Shown here: in pieces, positions 53,143 through 61,290 of the stretch
How positions within the stretch are numbered: position 1 is the first letter of the stretch
How the letters are laid out: the number at the start of each line of letters is the position of its first letter
Assembly: GCA_910579835.1 (NCBI GenBank)
Contig: CAJTWQ010000002.1
Span: forward strand, 1 to 64,000
Direction of reading: 5' to 3'
Origin: an uncultured Ruminococcus sp.
GTDB taxonomy: Bacteria; Bacillota; Clostridia; Oscillospirales; Ruminococcaceae
DNA: 64,000 nt
The notes under the pieces: model-generated
Seen by the model: only the letters and a program-made list of their open reading frames with translations
Told to the model about the DNA's origin: nothing
Database searches by the model: none
Translations under genes and position numbers: made by a program

Positions 53143-53995
53143 TTTCATCCTCCCTTCCTGAAAGTACGCCGCTTACTGTTTCAGCAATGATCTCGCCGGA
53201 GGTCACAGGAGCTGTTTTTCCCGGCAGGCCCAAGGCCCAGATGGCCTTTATTCCAAGCTCTGCGGCGGCGTCAAAGTCAATTCCTCCGGGCTTGGAAGCA
53301 AGATCTATGAACAGAGTGCTTTCATCAAACCGGCCGAGGAGTTCCCGGCCGAAGATGATATGCGGTACGGTATTAAATACCAGAGCGTAGCCGCTGTCTA
53401 TTTTATCGGTGCATATTGATTTTATACCGTGGATTCTGGCATTTGCTGCTCCCTTTGCATTATGAACTGCGGCGGTTGCATCTGCACCGAAGCCTTTAAG
53501 AATTTCTGCAATAGCCCTGCCTATTCTGCCCATACCTACTATAAGAACTTTAAGTCCGCTAAGCGTTACAGGCAGCTCTTCCAGGGCGATCTGTACTGCT
53601 CCCTCGGCAGTAGGAACAGCGTTTTTCAGGTTCAGATCTTCGCGTTCCATATAGTCGCATATTTCATAGCCTTTAAAGGCTTCACGGAGCTGTCTGTCTG
53701 TGCGGCCTGCAAAAATAATTCCACCTGGTTTAATAAGATTTTTTATATTCTCTGCAGAAAGATTTCCGCTGAAGCATGGGGCGTTTATATTTCCAGTGCT
53801 GTCAAGAGGGGGAACAGGCAGGACTGCACAGTCAAAGGAGGCTTCTTCCGGGAGATGAGCAGTTGAGAGACTGTCTGGAACAAGGTCTTTGTCAAAGCCT
53901 ATGATCGCAGTGTCATATGCGGCTGCAAGATGGCGGTGGCAGTACACCTGACGCATATCGCCGCCGGCAATAAGTATTTTAAACTTGCTTTTCAT
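53135..53995 (-). CDS. dpaA: Dipicolinate synthase subunit A
   Basis: A 286-residue NAD(P)-binding subunit (SpoVFA). The Rossmann motif LIVGMGRIGRAIAEILKGFGA is in the second half. ATG 53995 has GGAG six bases upstream. Together with dpaB it shows that the organism can make dipicolinate, a strong sign of endospore formation. asd, dapG and dapA, which follow in Bacillus, are absent here. Confidence 0.92.
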   Translation of the reverse strand: MKSKFKILIAGGDMRQVYCHRHLAAAYDTAIIGFDKDLVPDSLSTAHLPEEASFDCAVLPVPPLDSTGNINAPCFSGNLSAENIKNLIKPGGIIFAGRTDRQLREAFKGYEICDYMEREDLNLKNAVPTAEGAVQIALEELPVTLSGLKVLIVGMGRIGRAIAEILKGFGADATAAVHNAKGAANARIHGIKSICTDKIDSGYALVFNTVPHIIFGRELLGRFDESTLFIDLASKPGGIDFDAAAELGIKAIWALGLPGKTAPVTSGEIIAETVSGVLSGREDENG

Positions 53996-54045
53996 AAATA
54001 TCTCCATTCTGCCGCTATACGGCGGTGTGTAGTTGATTTATGATT

Positions 54046-54073
54046 CATTATATGAAAAACAGGCCGGATATGT
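54046..54073 (-). promoter_or_regulatory. Possible mother-cell sigma (SigK/SigE-like) promoter of dpaAB
   Basis: On the minus strand CATATAATG (54054-54046) matches the CATANNNTA type -10 of SigK in all but the last base, with AC 17 bases upstream. No SigA-like -35 is present at the right distance. The expected control of dpa genes is SigK. The leader contains a small GCCG/CGGC hairpin. Confidence 0.4.
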
Positions 54074-54099
54074 TATAGTGCTAATTGCAGTTAAACAAC

Positions 54100-54240
54100 G
54101 GACAACAATTTGCTGTGCGTCAGGCTGCAAATAAAGTCATTTGATTTAAAAAGGGGGCACTCCTTGGCAGGGTTCAGAAGCAGCGCCTCTGGTAGGGCTT
54201 GGGGACATCTCACATATAGCCACAAAAGGGCTCTGCAAGA
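54100..54240 (-). repeat. Degenerate G/C-rich dispersed-repeat remnant
   Basis: Within the 358-base gap between dpaA and the next gene there is a stretch whose minus strand has CCCTGCCAAGG and AGAGGCGCTGC segments. These are reminiscent of non-coding repeats common in Oscillospiraceae genomes. A 90-codon minus-strand frame crosses it but has no start site or recognisable domain, so I do not call a gene. Confidence 0.35.
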
Positions 54241-54251
54241 TGGGAAAATCA

Positions 54252-54278
54252 AAAAAACAGTCCGGTGGACTGTTTTTT
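54252..54278 (-). terminator. Perfect bidirectional terminator
   Basis: AAAAAACAGTCC (54252-54263) and GGACTGTTTTTT (54267-54278) with a three-base loop. It ends the minus-strand transcript of purD and the membrane protein gene before dpaA. Confidence 0.85.
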
Positions 54279-54335
54279 GATATAGAATGCTCCTACTTAC
54301 AGAGCGTTCTCTAAAAATATAGTTTTTTGACAAAC

Positions 54336-54362
54336 TGACGGACGATAATTTGACGTCCGTCA
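54336..54362 (-). other. Nine-base hairpin next to the stop codon
   Basis: TGACGGACG (54336-54344) and CGTCCGTCA (54354-54362) pair perfectly, four bases after the stop of the upstream minus-strand gene. Likely a 3' mRNA end structure ahead of the terminator. Confidence 0.5.
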
Positions 54363-54365
54363 AGT

Positions 54366-54995
54366 CTATTCTTCAAAAAATCCGCTTTTGTATCTTACTT
54401 CCCGTGCGCGGTCACCATGGCAGTCTATTTCAATAATTTCCCTTTTCATCATTATCTTTATACCGAAAAAAAGTACTATGTATGCCAAAGCGTTTGCGAT
54501 GATACTGAAATATATTCTGACACCCATATAATTTCCGAACAGTCCGGCAAGCATTATAATAATGCTTCCTATTATCAGCAGTTCAAATTTCTGCTTATAG
54601 GGATCAAAATAAACAAATGTGAAGCATACGGCAGCCGAAGCAAGAACGTGTATGATATAAAGCCACAGAGAATAGGGATTGTAAAACTTCCTTACCGTTA
54701 AGCCGTTTAGTTCGCAGAACATAAGCAGGGCTTCCATTGCAAGATATAATGAGAAAGCTATTTTAGTTGTCTTTCGCATTCTCACGGCAGAGCATATGAA
54801 GTAATCGCAAATCACCAATACGGCGAAGCCGCTTATTTCAATGAAATATGCTGTAATCTCAATTATTTTTATGAGTCCGGCAGAAGCGTCAGAGGTGAAC
54901 AGATGATGATACAGAAGTGATGTAAGGAGAAACAGTATAAACAATCCGTTTCCGATAATTCCCAGAGTCAGCGCTCTGGACAGCTTAGCTTGCAT
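54366..54995 (-). CDS. Six-helix membrane protein, unknown function
   Basis: A 209-residue protein with six evenly spaced hydrophobic segments and short loops (for example GLFILFLLTSLLYHHLF). I do not recognise the family. ATG 54995 has AAGGAG six bases upstream, in a region that overlaps the purD stop codon, so its translation is tied to purD. Confidence 0.65.
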   Translation of the reverse strand: MQAKLSRALTLGIIGNGLFILFLLTSLLYHHLFTSDASAGLIKIIEITAYFIEISGFAVLVICDYFICSAVRMRKTTKIAFSLYLAMEALLMFCELNGLTVRKFYNPYSLWLYIIHVLASAAVCFTFVYFDPYKQKFELLIIGSIIIMLAGLFGNYMGVRIYFSIIANALAYIVLFFGIKIMMKREIIEIDCHGDRAREVRYKSGFFEE

Positions 54996-55005
54996 AGGCG
55001 GCTCC

Positions 55006-56292
55006 TTAATCAAGAGCCTTTAAAGCTCTCTGACCAATATCTTTTCTGTAATGAGCGCCTTCAAAGCTAATCTTTGCAACGCCCTCGTATGCTTTTTTAA
55101 GTGCAGCCTGAAGATCGCTGCCCTTTGCAGTAACGCCGATAACCCGGCCACCGTTTGTAAGAAATTTTCCCTCATCAGAAAACTTTGTTCCGGCATGATA
55201 TACAAAGCATCCGTCAATCTGCCCTTTATCGTCCATACCATTCATTTCGATGCCCTTGGGGTAGCTTTCCGGATAACCTCCGCTTGCCATTACGACGCAG
55301 GCGCAGCTTCCCTTGTGCCATTTTATATCAAGTTTGTCAAGCTCATGATCGCAGACAGCTTCAAACACCTCGTAAAGATCAGCGTCAAGCATGGGCAGAA
55401 CTACCTGCGTTTCGGGATCTCCGAAACGGCAGTTGTATTCGATTACCTTTGGTCCTTTGGGGGTAATCATCAATCCGAAGTAAAGACAGCCCTCAAAGCT
55501 GCGTCCCTCGGCGTTCATGGCGTTTACCGTGGGCAGGAAAATAGTCTCCATACACTTTTTTGCGATTTCCTCAGTGTAGCATGGATTTGGTGAAAGCGTT
55601 CCCATTCCTCCTGTATTCAATCCCTTGTCACCGTCAAGAGCACGTTTGTGATCCATCGAGGATATCATAGGAACAACAGTCTTTCCGTCGGTAAAGCTGA
55701 GGACGGATACCTCCGGACCTGTGAGAAACTCTTCGATAACAATACGTGCAGAACTTTTGCCGAACTTAAGTTCGTCAATCATATCGTGGACAGCCTGTAC
55801 GGCCTCTTCCTCGTTCTGGGCGATGATAACGCCCTTTCCAAGAGCAAGTCCGTCCGCCTTTATAACGGCAGGATAGCTGTTCTGTTCTTTAAGATAGGCG
55901 ATAGCCTTATCGCTTTCGGTGAAAACCTCATAAAAAGCCGTGGGGATATTGTATTTCTTCATAAGCTCCTTTGAGAAAACTTTTGAGCCCTCGATAACTG
56001 CGGCGTTGGCATTTGGTCCGAACACCTTGAATCCCTCCGCTCTGAGGGCGTCAGCCATGCCCATTACCAGTGGATCATCAGGAGCGACAACCACCATATC
56101 GGGAGAAAGTTCTTTTGCCAGAGCCACAACGCCGGGTATATCTGTTGCTCCGATGTCAAAGCACTGCGCATACTTCGATATACCGCCGTTTCCGGGAGTA
56201 CAGTATATTTTTCCAACGTGTTTGCTTTCTGCAAGCTTTATAATAATGGCGTGTTCACGTCCGCCGCCGCCGACTACTAATATATTCTTCAT
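55006..56292 (-). CDS. purD: Phosphoribosylamine-glycine ligase
   Basis: A 428-residue ATP-grasp enzyme, second step of purine synthesis. GGGGREHAIIIKL at the start, PAVIKADGLALGKGV, and the EYNCRFGDPETQVVLP metal site are diagnostic. AGGAGG precedes the ATG. It has its own promoter and a long structured leader, although the other pur genes lie upstream on the same strand. Confidence 0.96.
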   Translation of the reverse strand: MKNILVVGGGGREHAIIIKLAESKHVGKIYCTPGNGGISKYAQCFDIGATDIPGVVALAKELSPDMVVVAPDDPLVMGMADALRAEGFKVFGPNANAAVIEGSKVFSKELMKKYNIPTAFYEVFTESDKAIAYLKEQNSYPAVIKADGLALGKGVIIAQNEEEAVQAVHDMIDELKFGKSSARIVIEEFLTGPEVSVLSFTDGKTVVPMISSMDHKRALDGDKGLNTGGMGTLSPNPCYTEEIAKKCMETIFLPTVNAMNAEGRSFEGCLYFGLMITPKGPKVIEYNCRFGDPETQVVLPMLDADLYEVFEAVCDHELDKLDIKWHKGSCACVVMASGGYPESYPKGIEMNGMDDKGQIDGCFVYHAGTKFSDEGKFLTNGGRVIGVTAKGSDLQAALKKAYEGVAKISFEGAHYRKDIGQRALKALD

Positions 56293-56314
56293 GGGAAATT
56301 CCTCCTATATCAGA

Positions 56315-56466
56315 CCTCTTCGGAAACTAAAATGCACTGTCTGACTTGTCTTTTTGGCATTTTGCTTTGTCAGCTTCTCTTGGAATACATACAGTATTCC
56401 TGCGGAAACCTGACTTTGCAAAACACAAAAAATCATACGTCATACAACACATTTCAGTTTCTGAGG
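56315..56466 (-). promoter_or_regulatory. Highly structured purD leader, possible riboswitch or regulatory RNA
   Basis: Read on the minus strand, an outer stem joins 56466-56450 with 56334-56315 (CCTC and GAAACTGAAATG pair with CATTTTAGTTTC and GAGG). Inside it are TTTTGC/GCAAAA (56423-56418 with 56365-56360), GTCAG/CTGAC (56414-56410 with 56373-56369) and GGAATAC/GTATTCC (56400-56394 with 56388-56382), separated by symmetric internal loops. It starts about 15 bases after the predicted transcription start and ends nine bases before the AGGAGG. I do not recognise a known riboswitch class. Confidence 0.5.
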
Positions 56467-56487
56467 AAATCTATTTTCTATATTTTT

Positions 56488-56516
56488 ATTTTATCATTTT
56501 TTATGTATTTTGTCAA
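56488..56516 (-). promoter_or_regulatory. Sigma-A promoter of purD
   Basis: On the minus strand TTGACA (56516-56511), 17 bases, TAAAAT (56493-56488). Confidence 0.8.
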
Positions 56517-56529
56517 TAATAAGGAGAAT

Positions 56530-57552
56530 TCATTTTATTGTGATGTTCTCTGTGACTTTTTTGATATCAGCGTTGTATTGTTCCCTCAGATCATTATGAC
56601 ATACAGTTATACCCTGATAACATACTCCGTCTTTCTCAAAAATATAGTAATCAACCCATACATCCGGTACGTTCTTATAGAGTATATGTTCACATTCGCA
56701 GTCCATAAATTTGGTTTTATCCCGGGTAAGTTCAAACCCTTCCAGTTTAGCAGCAGCATTTTCCGCAGCCGTCTCTGCATTCGGTTCGTCAGGCAGCGCA
56801 CTAAATGAAAACGCATACCAGATATCATTATAATCATTCTGTATATTAAGTCTTATTGATGCAAAATCATCTTTCGTTTTACTAAAGTACCACTTCGGCT
56901 CGATAGTCATAGAAAAATAATCGTTTTCAAAGGTTTCCGGCTCAGTTTTCAGGGCGCCGCCGCGGTACCTGACAGTGCTGAGGATAATATCGTTTTCCCT
57001 TTCGCAGACATCCAGGCTTGTTGCTGGAGACGATGAAATAACTGCAAAAATATCTCCGTTTCCAAATTGTACGGTGTTAACAGTGAAGATATAGTCGTTT
57101 TCATAATCGGCAGTAATTCTGTAAGCAGGCGAATCCCCCACAGTGAGGGCTTTGCCGTTAAGATTGCTGAATTCGCCTATTTCGTCATAGCTTGTATACA
57201 GACCTGCCGAAAATCCCTCCGCAGTCTGGTGGAGATTGGTGATGGGCATGATACCGAGAGAAATATCATGTTCTTCTTCACGGAATAAAAACTGACAGTT
57301 TGTACCGATAATAGTGTTTAAATCGTTTTCTGCATCTGTCTGCATAATATTTTCAGACGTGCTGAAGCTGAAAAGTCCGTCTATGGTTTCGAATGAGCGC
57401 AGATTCTCCGGCAGCTCCGTTTCTTTTGATATATCAGTAATATTCGTTTCCAAAGATGATTTCTCCAAGGAGCTTTTTTTGTCTGTACAGCTCCATAGAG
57501 AAGCTGAGAAACCGATAGCCGTAAGAAAGATTAATATTCTTTTGATTTTCAT
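56530..57552 (-). CDS. Putative lipoprotein, unknown function
   Basis: A 340-residue exported protein. The N-terminus MKIKRILIFLTAIGFSASLWSC looks like a lipoprotein signal with the cysteine at residue 22, though Trp at -2 is unusual. The mature part is acidic, mostly beta and alpha/beta, and I do not recognise it. AAGGAG precedes ATG 57552. It lies between the transformylase and purD genes, transcribed with the former. Confidence 0.75.
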   Translation of the reverse strand: MKIKRILIFLTAIGFSASLWSCTDKKSSLEKSSLETNITDISKETELPENLRSFETIDGLFSFSTSENIMQTDAENDLNTIIGTNCQFLFREEEHDISLGIMPITNLHQTAEGFSAGLYTSYDEIGEFSNLNGKALTVGDSPAYRITADYENDYIFTVNTVQFGNGDIFAVISSSPATSLDVCERENDIILSTVRYRGGALKTEPETFENDYFSMTIEPKWYFSKTKDDFASIRLNIQNDYNDIWYAFSFSALPDEPNAETAAENAAAKLEGFELTRDKTKFMDCECEHILYKNVPDVWVDYYIFEKDGVCYQGITVCHNDLREQYNADIKKVTENITIK

Positions 57553-57589
57553 GATAAAAGCTCCTTTTAGCAGCTTGCCGGTATTCGGA

Positions 57590-58771
57590 TTAGTGGTGGA
57601 ACAGACGGATTCCCGTAAATGCCATGGCAATATTATATTTATTGCAGGTCTCGATAACGTTGTCGTCACGGATAGAGCCGCCGGGTTCTGCGATATATTC
57701 AACGCCGGACTTCTTTGCGCGCTCGATGTTGTCGCCAAACGGGAAAAATGCGTCAGAACCGAGACAAACGCCGGTATTCTTTGCAAGCCATTCTTTCTTT
57801 TCCTCTCTGGTGAATACTTCGGGCTTTACTTTGAAGATCCTCTGCCACTCGCCGTCACGGAGAACGTCCTCGTATTCGTCACCGATATAAACGTCGATAG
57901 CGTTGTCACGGTCTGCACGGCGGATATCATCGACAAACTGGAGCCCCATAACTTGCGGAGACTGTCTCAGCCACCAGTTATCGGCTTTCTGACCGGCAAG
58001 GCGTGTGCAGTGGATTCTTGACTGCTGACCTGCGCCGATGCCGATTGCCTGTCCGTCCTTGACATAGCAAACGGAATTTGACTGTGTGTATTTAAGTGTA
58101 ATCAGGGAGATAAGGAGATTGTCTTTCTTGTCGTCGGGGATGTCCTTGTTCTCGGTAACAATATTTGCCAAAAGATCACGGTTGATATCCAGTTCATTTC
58201 TGCCCTGCTCGAAAGATACGCCGTAAACCTGCTTTGTCTCAATAGGATCGGGTTTGTAGTTCTCATTCATTTTAAGGATACAGTATGTGCCCTTTCTCTT
58301 GGATTTAAGAATTTTCAGAGCCTCGTCGTCGTAATCGGGTGCGATAACGCCGTCTGAAACTTCTCTCTGAATCATCTTTGCGGTGCATACGTCCACTTTG
58401 TCGGAGAGGGCGATAAAATCGCCGTAGGACGACATTCTGTCAGCGCCTCTTGCTCTTGCGTAAGCACTTGCAAGGGGAGAAAGCTCACCGAGATCGTCTA
58501 CCCAATAGATTTTCTTTAAATCGTCGGAAAGAGGTCTGCCTATAGCCGCACCGGCAGGGGAAACGTGCTTGAATGATGTTGCTGCACATACTCCTGTGGC
58601 TGCTTTAAGTTCTTTTACAAGCTGCCAGCCGTTGAGAGCGTCAAGAAGATTGATATATCCGGGCTTGCCGCAGAGAACCTCGATAGGAAGCTCGCTGCCG
58701 TCAGCCATGTAGACTCTTGAGGGCTTCTGGTTGGGGTTGCATCCGTATTTTAACTGCATTTCATTTGACAT
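57590..58771 (-). CDS. purH: Stand-alone AICAR transformylase
   Basis: A 393-residue phosphoribosylaminoimidazolecarboxamide formyltransferase without the N-terminal IMP cyclohydrolase domain of ordinary PurH. It transfers formyl from 10-formyl-THF to AICAR. TSFKHVSPAGAAIG, the KYTQSNSVCYVKDGQAIGIGAGQQSRIHC block and SDAFFPFGDNIE are diagnostic. ATG 58771 has AGGAGG eight bases upstream. The missing cyclohydrolase step is supplied by the PurO-like gene at 59999-60712. Confidence 0.93.
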   Translation of the reverse strand: MSNEMQLKYGCNPNQKPSRVYMADGSELPIEVLCGKPGYINLLDALNGWQLVKELKAATGVCAATSFKHVSPAGAAIGRPLSDDLKKIYWVDDLGELSPLASAYARARGADRMSSYGDFIALSDKVDVCTAKMIQREVSDGVIAPDYDDEALKILKSKRKGTYCILKMNENYKPDPIETKQVYGVSFEQGRNELDINRDLLANIVTENKDIPDDKKDNLLISLITLKYTQSNSVCYVKDGQAIGIGAGQQSRIHCTRLAGQKADNWWLRQSPQVMGLQFVDDIRRADRDNAIDVYIGDEYEDVLRDGEWQRIFKVKPEVFTREEKKEWLAKNTGVCLGSDAFFPFGDNIERAKKSGVEYIAEPGGSIRDDNVIETCNKYNIAMAFTGIRLFHH

Positions 58772-58823
58772 AATAATGTCCTCCTTTTTATTTTTGGTTT
58801 GGGTTATAGTTTGGAGAAGCATA

Positions 58824-58880
58824 TCAAACGAAATGCAGCAATATTGCCTGCGGAGGCTGCTCTGCTATTTCGCTTGACAT
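58824..58880 (-). other. Short 18-codon ORF, partial duplicate of the transformylase start
   Basis: AAGGAGAATATTATT-ATG-TCA at 58880 closely repeats the transformylase ribosome binding site and first codons (58771), and encodes the short peptide MSSEIAEQPPQAILLHFV. It may be a duplication remnant or a leader peptide. Confidence 0.4.
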
Positions 58881-58893
58881 AATAATATTCTCC

Positions 58894-59085
58894 TTACTTG
58901 GCAACTTTGTAAGCGGCATTTTCAGGTATCTTTATATCCTTATCCGCTGGAGCCGCCACGGGAGTTTCCACATATGCCAACTCAGACGGAATTGCCGTAC
59001 CTTCGGACTGCTTGCTGTCAATGCTTCCGCGTCCCGTAAGAAAAGAAAGACATAAAATTACAGAAGAAAAAATTTTCAGTCTCAT
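58894..59085 (-). pseudogene. Short exported protein, likely truncated relative of the upstream lipoprotein
   Basis: A 63-residue frame with a signal-like start (MRLKIFSSVILCLSFLTG). Where the upstream 292-residue lipoprotein has LTSC it reads LTGRGS, so the lipid-attachment cysteine is lost. It ends with ENAAYKVAK, like ENAAYKQTK in the larger protein. The ribosome binding site is poor. This looks like a decayed, shortened duplicate; a small functional exported protein is the alternative. The frame is open to TTG 59130. Confidence 0.5.
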
Positions 59086-59120
59086 ACCTTTTTGACTATC
59101 CTTTCTGCAAGTCGCCTTTT

Positions 59121-59999
59121 TCAGGGGCAATTGTAATCTTCATATTCGTATTCGCATATGATGAGAGATTCGTCATCATAAGCATTGGCATCATAATAAG
59201 TGGTTTCACTTTTAATGCGGTTTTTCCCGTCATAAGTATAAACTGTTTTGTAATGGATTAAATCTCTGTAAACAGATTTTTCTGCAATATTGCCGTTTTC
59301 ATCATAAGTGTAGCTTGTAACGGAAATATCGTCTTTTTCGGTCAGGATTTTTCCGTCATCCGAGTATTCATATTTAATACTGTTTGATTGTATGCCGTCG
59401 GAGGTATAATACTGTTTTTGCACAAGATTTCCACGAACATTGTATATATATTCAAGTGTATAGTCAGAAACATCACCATAATGCGATTGCTTTTCCCTGA
59501 TAATATTATCATTCTCATATTCATATTGACTTAAAATAAATAGCTCGGAATCTTCGCCTGTATAAAAAGCCTCTGAAATAAGTTTGTTTTCCGTGTTGTA
59601 ATAATAAACTGTTTTACTGATAAAAGCATCTTCGCCGCTGTCTGTCGCTGAATAATTTGACGTAAGAAGTATATTATCATTCTCATCATAATAACTAACG
59701 CTTTTGGTTGTATATATATCATGGTAAAAACGCTTTTTGGTTTGCTTATATGCTGCGTTTTCGGAAATATTGTTCTCTCTGTCAATTGGAGCAGTTTTAT
59801 CGGTATCCTTCGTTGTGACATATACGGCAGCTGATTCTGTCATTGAGACTGTCGTTGCTTGCTTTGCCGTGAAAGTTTCTGTAGTCACAGCTTCAGCCAT
59901 ATTTTCGGAAACTAAGGTTTTATCCGATACAGCAGATTTTTTATCGCCGCAGGAAGTCAGCGAGATCAAGCAGACAGCCCAAAGCAAAAGACGTTTCAT
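59121..59999 (-). CDS. Lipoprotein with YD-like repeats
   Basis: A 292-residue lipoprotein: signal sequence MKRLLLWAVCLISLTSC with a good lipobox (Cys17), a Thr/Ser/Glu-rich stalk (about 18-85), then repeated short beta units with Tyr and Asp (SYYDENDN, YYYNTENKL, YEYSDDGKI, TYDENGN, YTYDGKNRI), as in YD/Rhs-like sheets. It is probably displayed outside the membrane. Function unknown. Its ATG overlaps the purO stop (TAATG), with only a weak binding site, so translation is coupled. Confidence 0.75.
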   Translation of the reverse strand: MKRLLLWAVCLISLTSCGDKKSAVSDKTLVSENMAEAVTTETFTAKQATTVSMTESAAVYVTTKDTDKTAPIDRENNISENAAYKQTKKRFYHDIYTTKSVSYYDENDNILLTSNYSATDSGEDAFISKTVYYYNTENKLISEAFYTGEDSELFILSQYEYENDNIIREKQSHYGDVSDYTLEYIYNVRGNLVQKQYYTSDGIQSNSIKYEYSDDGKILTEKDDISVTSYTYDENGNIAEKSVYRDLIHYKTVYTYDGKNRIKSETTYYDANAYDDESLIICEYEYEDYNCP

Positions 60000-60712
60000 T
60001 ACTTATTCTTGTTTACGATCCTTGTCTGCACATCGCCTGTTTCAAGATCAACATAGCGGACAAAGAGAGAAACCTTGTTGTCTTCGTTGAGATTCGTCCA
60101 GAGCATATCGGTAAATTCGTCAATATTTCCGCTGATTCCCACAAGCTTAGGTTCGCCTTCAAAGCTGGGCAGGGGATTTCCATCGCCCATATAGGTGTGG
60201 ATGAAATGTCCCTCGCCGTTTATGGGATTATTGTAGCTGAAAGTGAATCTCTGGCATGAATCGGGATTGCCGTTTGCGCTTTTCAGAATAGACATGGCAT
60301 AGTTGAAGCCGCCGTCCTCAAAGCGGAGGATTCCGGAAATTCTGGGGGTGTAGTTAGGAGCGTCGTCCTCAAATTCTCTTGTGCGAAGTGACTGCTCAAA
60401 GGTGAACTGTTTGTCCATAAGCTCATAGATAGTATCGGTCTGATCGCCGTTTGTTACAATGAGCTTGTTTCCCAGAACTCTTACGGGAGCATAAATGATA
60501 AGGTGCGGATCTGTGAGCTTTGAGGGATCAAACGCCTCGGTGCGGATGCCCTTTCCCTCCTCGACAAATACACGATTGCGGCTGTTTTCGCTTCTGCCCA
60601 TAATGAAATATGCAGTAACGGCATACTTTCCGCAGTCAGATTTGCCGATAACAATACCTCTTCCGGGATATGCGTTTGAACTGAGTTCCTGTGATAAGCT
60701 TAACTTATTCAT
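59999..60712 (-). CDS. purO: IMP cyclohydrolase, archaeal PurO type
   Basis: A 237-residue protein resembling PF07826. YPGRGIVIGKSDCGKYAVTAYFIMGRSENSRNRVF near the start is the family pattern. It would close FAICAR to IMP, the last step of the pathway, a job done by the N-terminal half of PurH in most bacteria. Its presence near a transformylase lacking that half supports the call. AGGAG precedes the ATG. Confidence 0.85.
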   Translation of the reverse strand: MNKLSLSQELSSNAYPGRGIVIGKSDCGKYAVTAYFIMGRSENSRNRVFVEEGKGIRTEAFDPSKLTDPHLIIYAPVRVLGNKLIVTNGDQTDTIYELMDKQFTFEQSLRTREFEDDAPNYTPRISGILRFEDGGFNYAMSILKSANGNPDSCQRFTFSYNNPINGEGHFIHTYMGDGNPLPSFEGEPKLVGISGNIDEFTDMLWTNLNEDNKVSLFVRYVDLETGDVQTRIVNKNK

Positions 60713-60725
60713 GGTATTTTCTCCT

Positions 60726-61286
60726 TTATTTAATTAGAAATGTGTAAATGCAGTCGGCGGCAACTATGACAAGAACCGTGGCTGCGATGATATTTATAGT
60801 TTTTCGTGACGGCTTTGAGAGTATCAGGTCAAAAACCGGCTGGACAATATACATAAACGCCGTTCCGCCGATGCCGAAACGCACTGATGTTGACAGAGCT
60901 ATTCGCGCCTGAAAATTGTATTTGTATCGTTCGTATGTCTGCCATGGCCATGCACCTGTCGCAGCTTCAAGGATATAGCTTGCAATAAGCTCGATAAGGG
61001 TAGCTGCAGCCATGCAGCCAAGAAATATCAGTATGGGTTTTATAAATTTCAGCCACGGCGGCTCTTTCTTTTTCATAAGCCAGCCAAAGCATAAAAGAAA
61101 CGTCAGTGCGCCTACGCCGTATACGGGGCAGTAAGGTCCGAAAAGTACGCCTCTGTTGGAAAATCCCCAGCGGTATATAAATGTTTCAAGAATAACCTCA
61201 TAGCTCCAGCCGAGGACGGCGTACATCATGAAACACAGAAAGAGTTTCTGTACAGATTGCTTTTCTCGTATATTTTGGAGCTTCAT
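60726..61286 (-). CDS. CmpB-type (PF06541-like) membrane protein, second copy
   Basis: A 186-residue protein with about five transmembrane segments. FMMYAVLGWSYEVILETF, GPYCPVYGVGAL and AATLIELIASYILE are the family's core, also seen in the 41440-42096 protein. It lies between purN and purO, four bases after purN, with AAGGA upstream. Any link with purines is unknown. Confidence 0.75.
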   Translation of the reverse strand: MKLQNIREKQSVQKLFLCFMMYAVLGWSYEVILETFIYRWGFSNRGVLFGPYCPVYGVGALTFLLCFGWLMKKKEPPWLKFIKPILIFLGCMAAATLIELIASYILEAATGAWPWQTYERYKYNFQARIALSTSVRFGIGGTAFMYIVQPVFDLILSKPSRKTINIIAATVLVIVAADCIYTFLIK

Positions 61287-61290
61287 ATGA

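Noticed and set aside
54091..54363. 90-codon minus-strand frame between dpaA and the membrane protein gene
   Set aside because: It spans a perfect terminator and a repeat-like stretch, has no ribosome binding site and no recognisable domain.
56332..56808. 158-codon plus-strand frame across the purD leader
   Set aside because: It follows the palindrome and the antisense of a lipoprotein gene; the composition is not protein-like.
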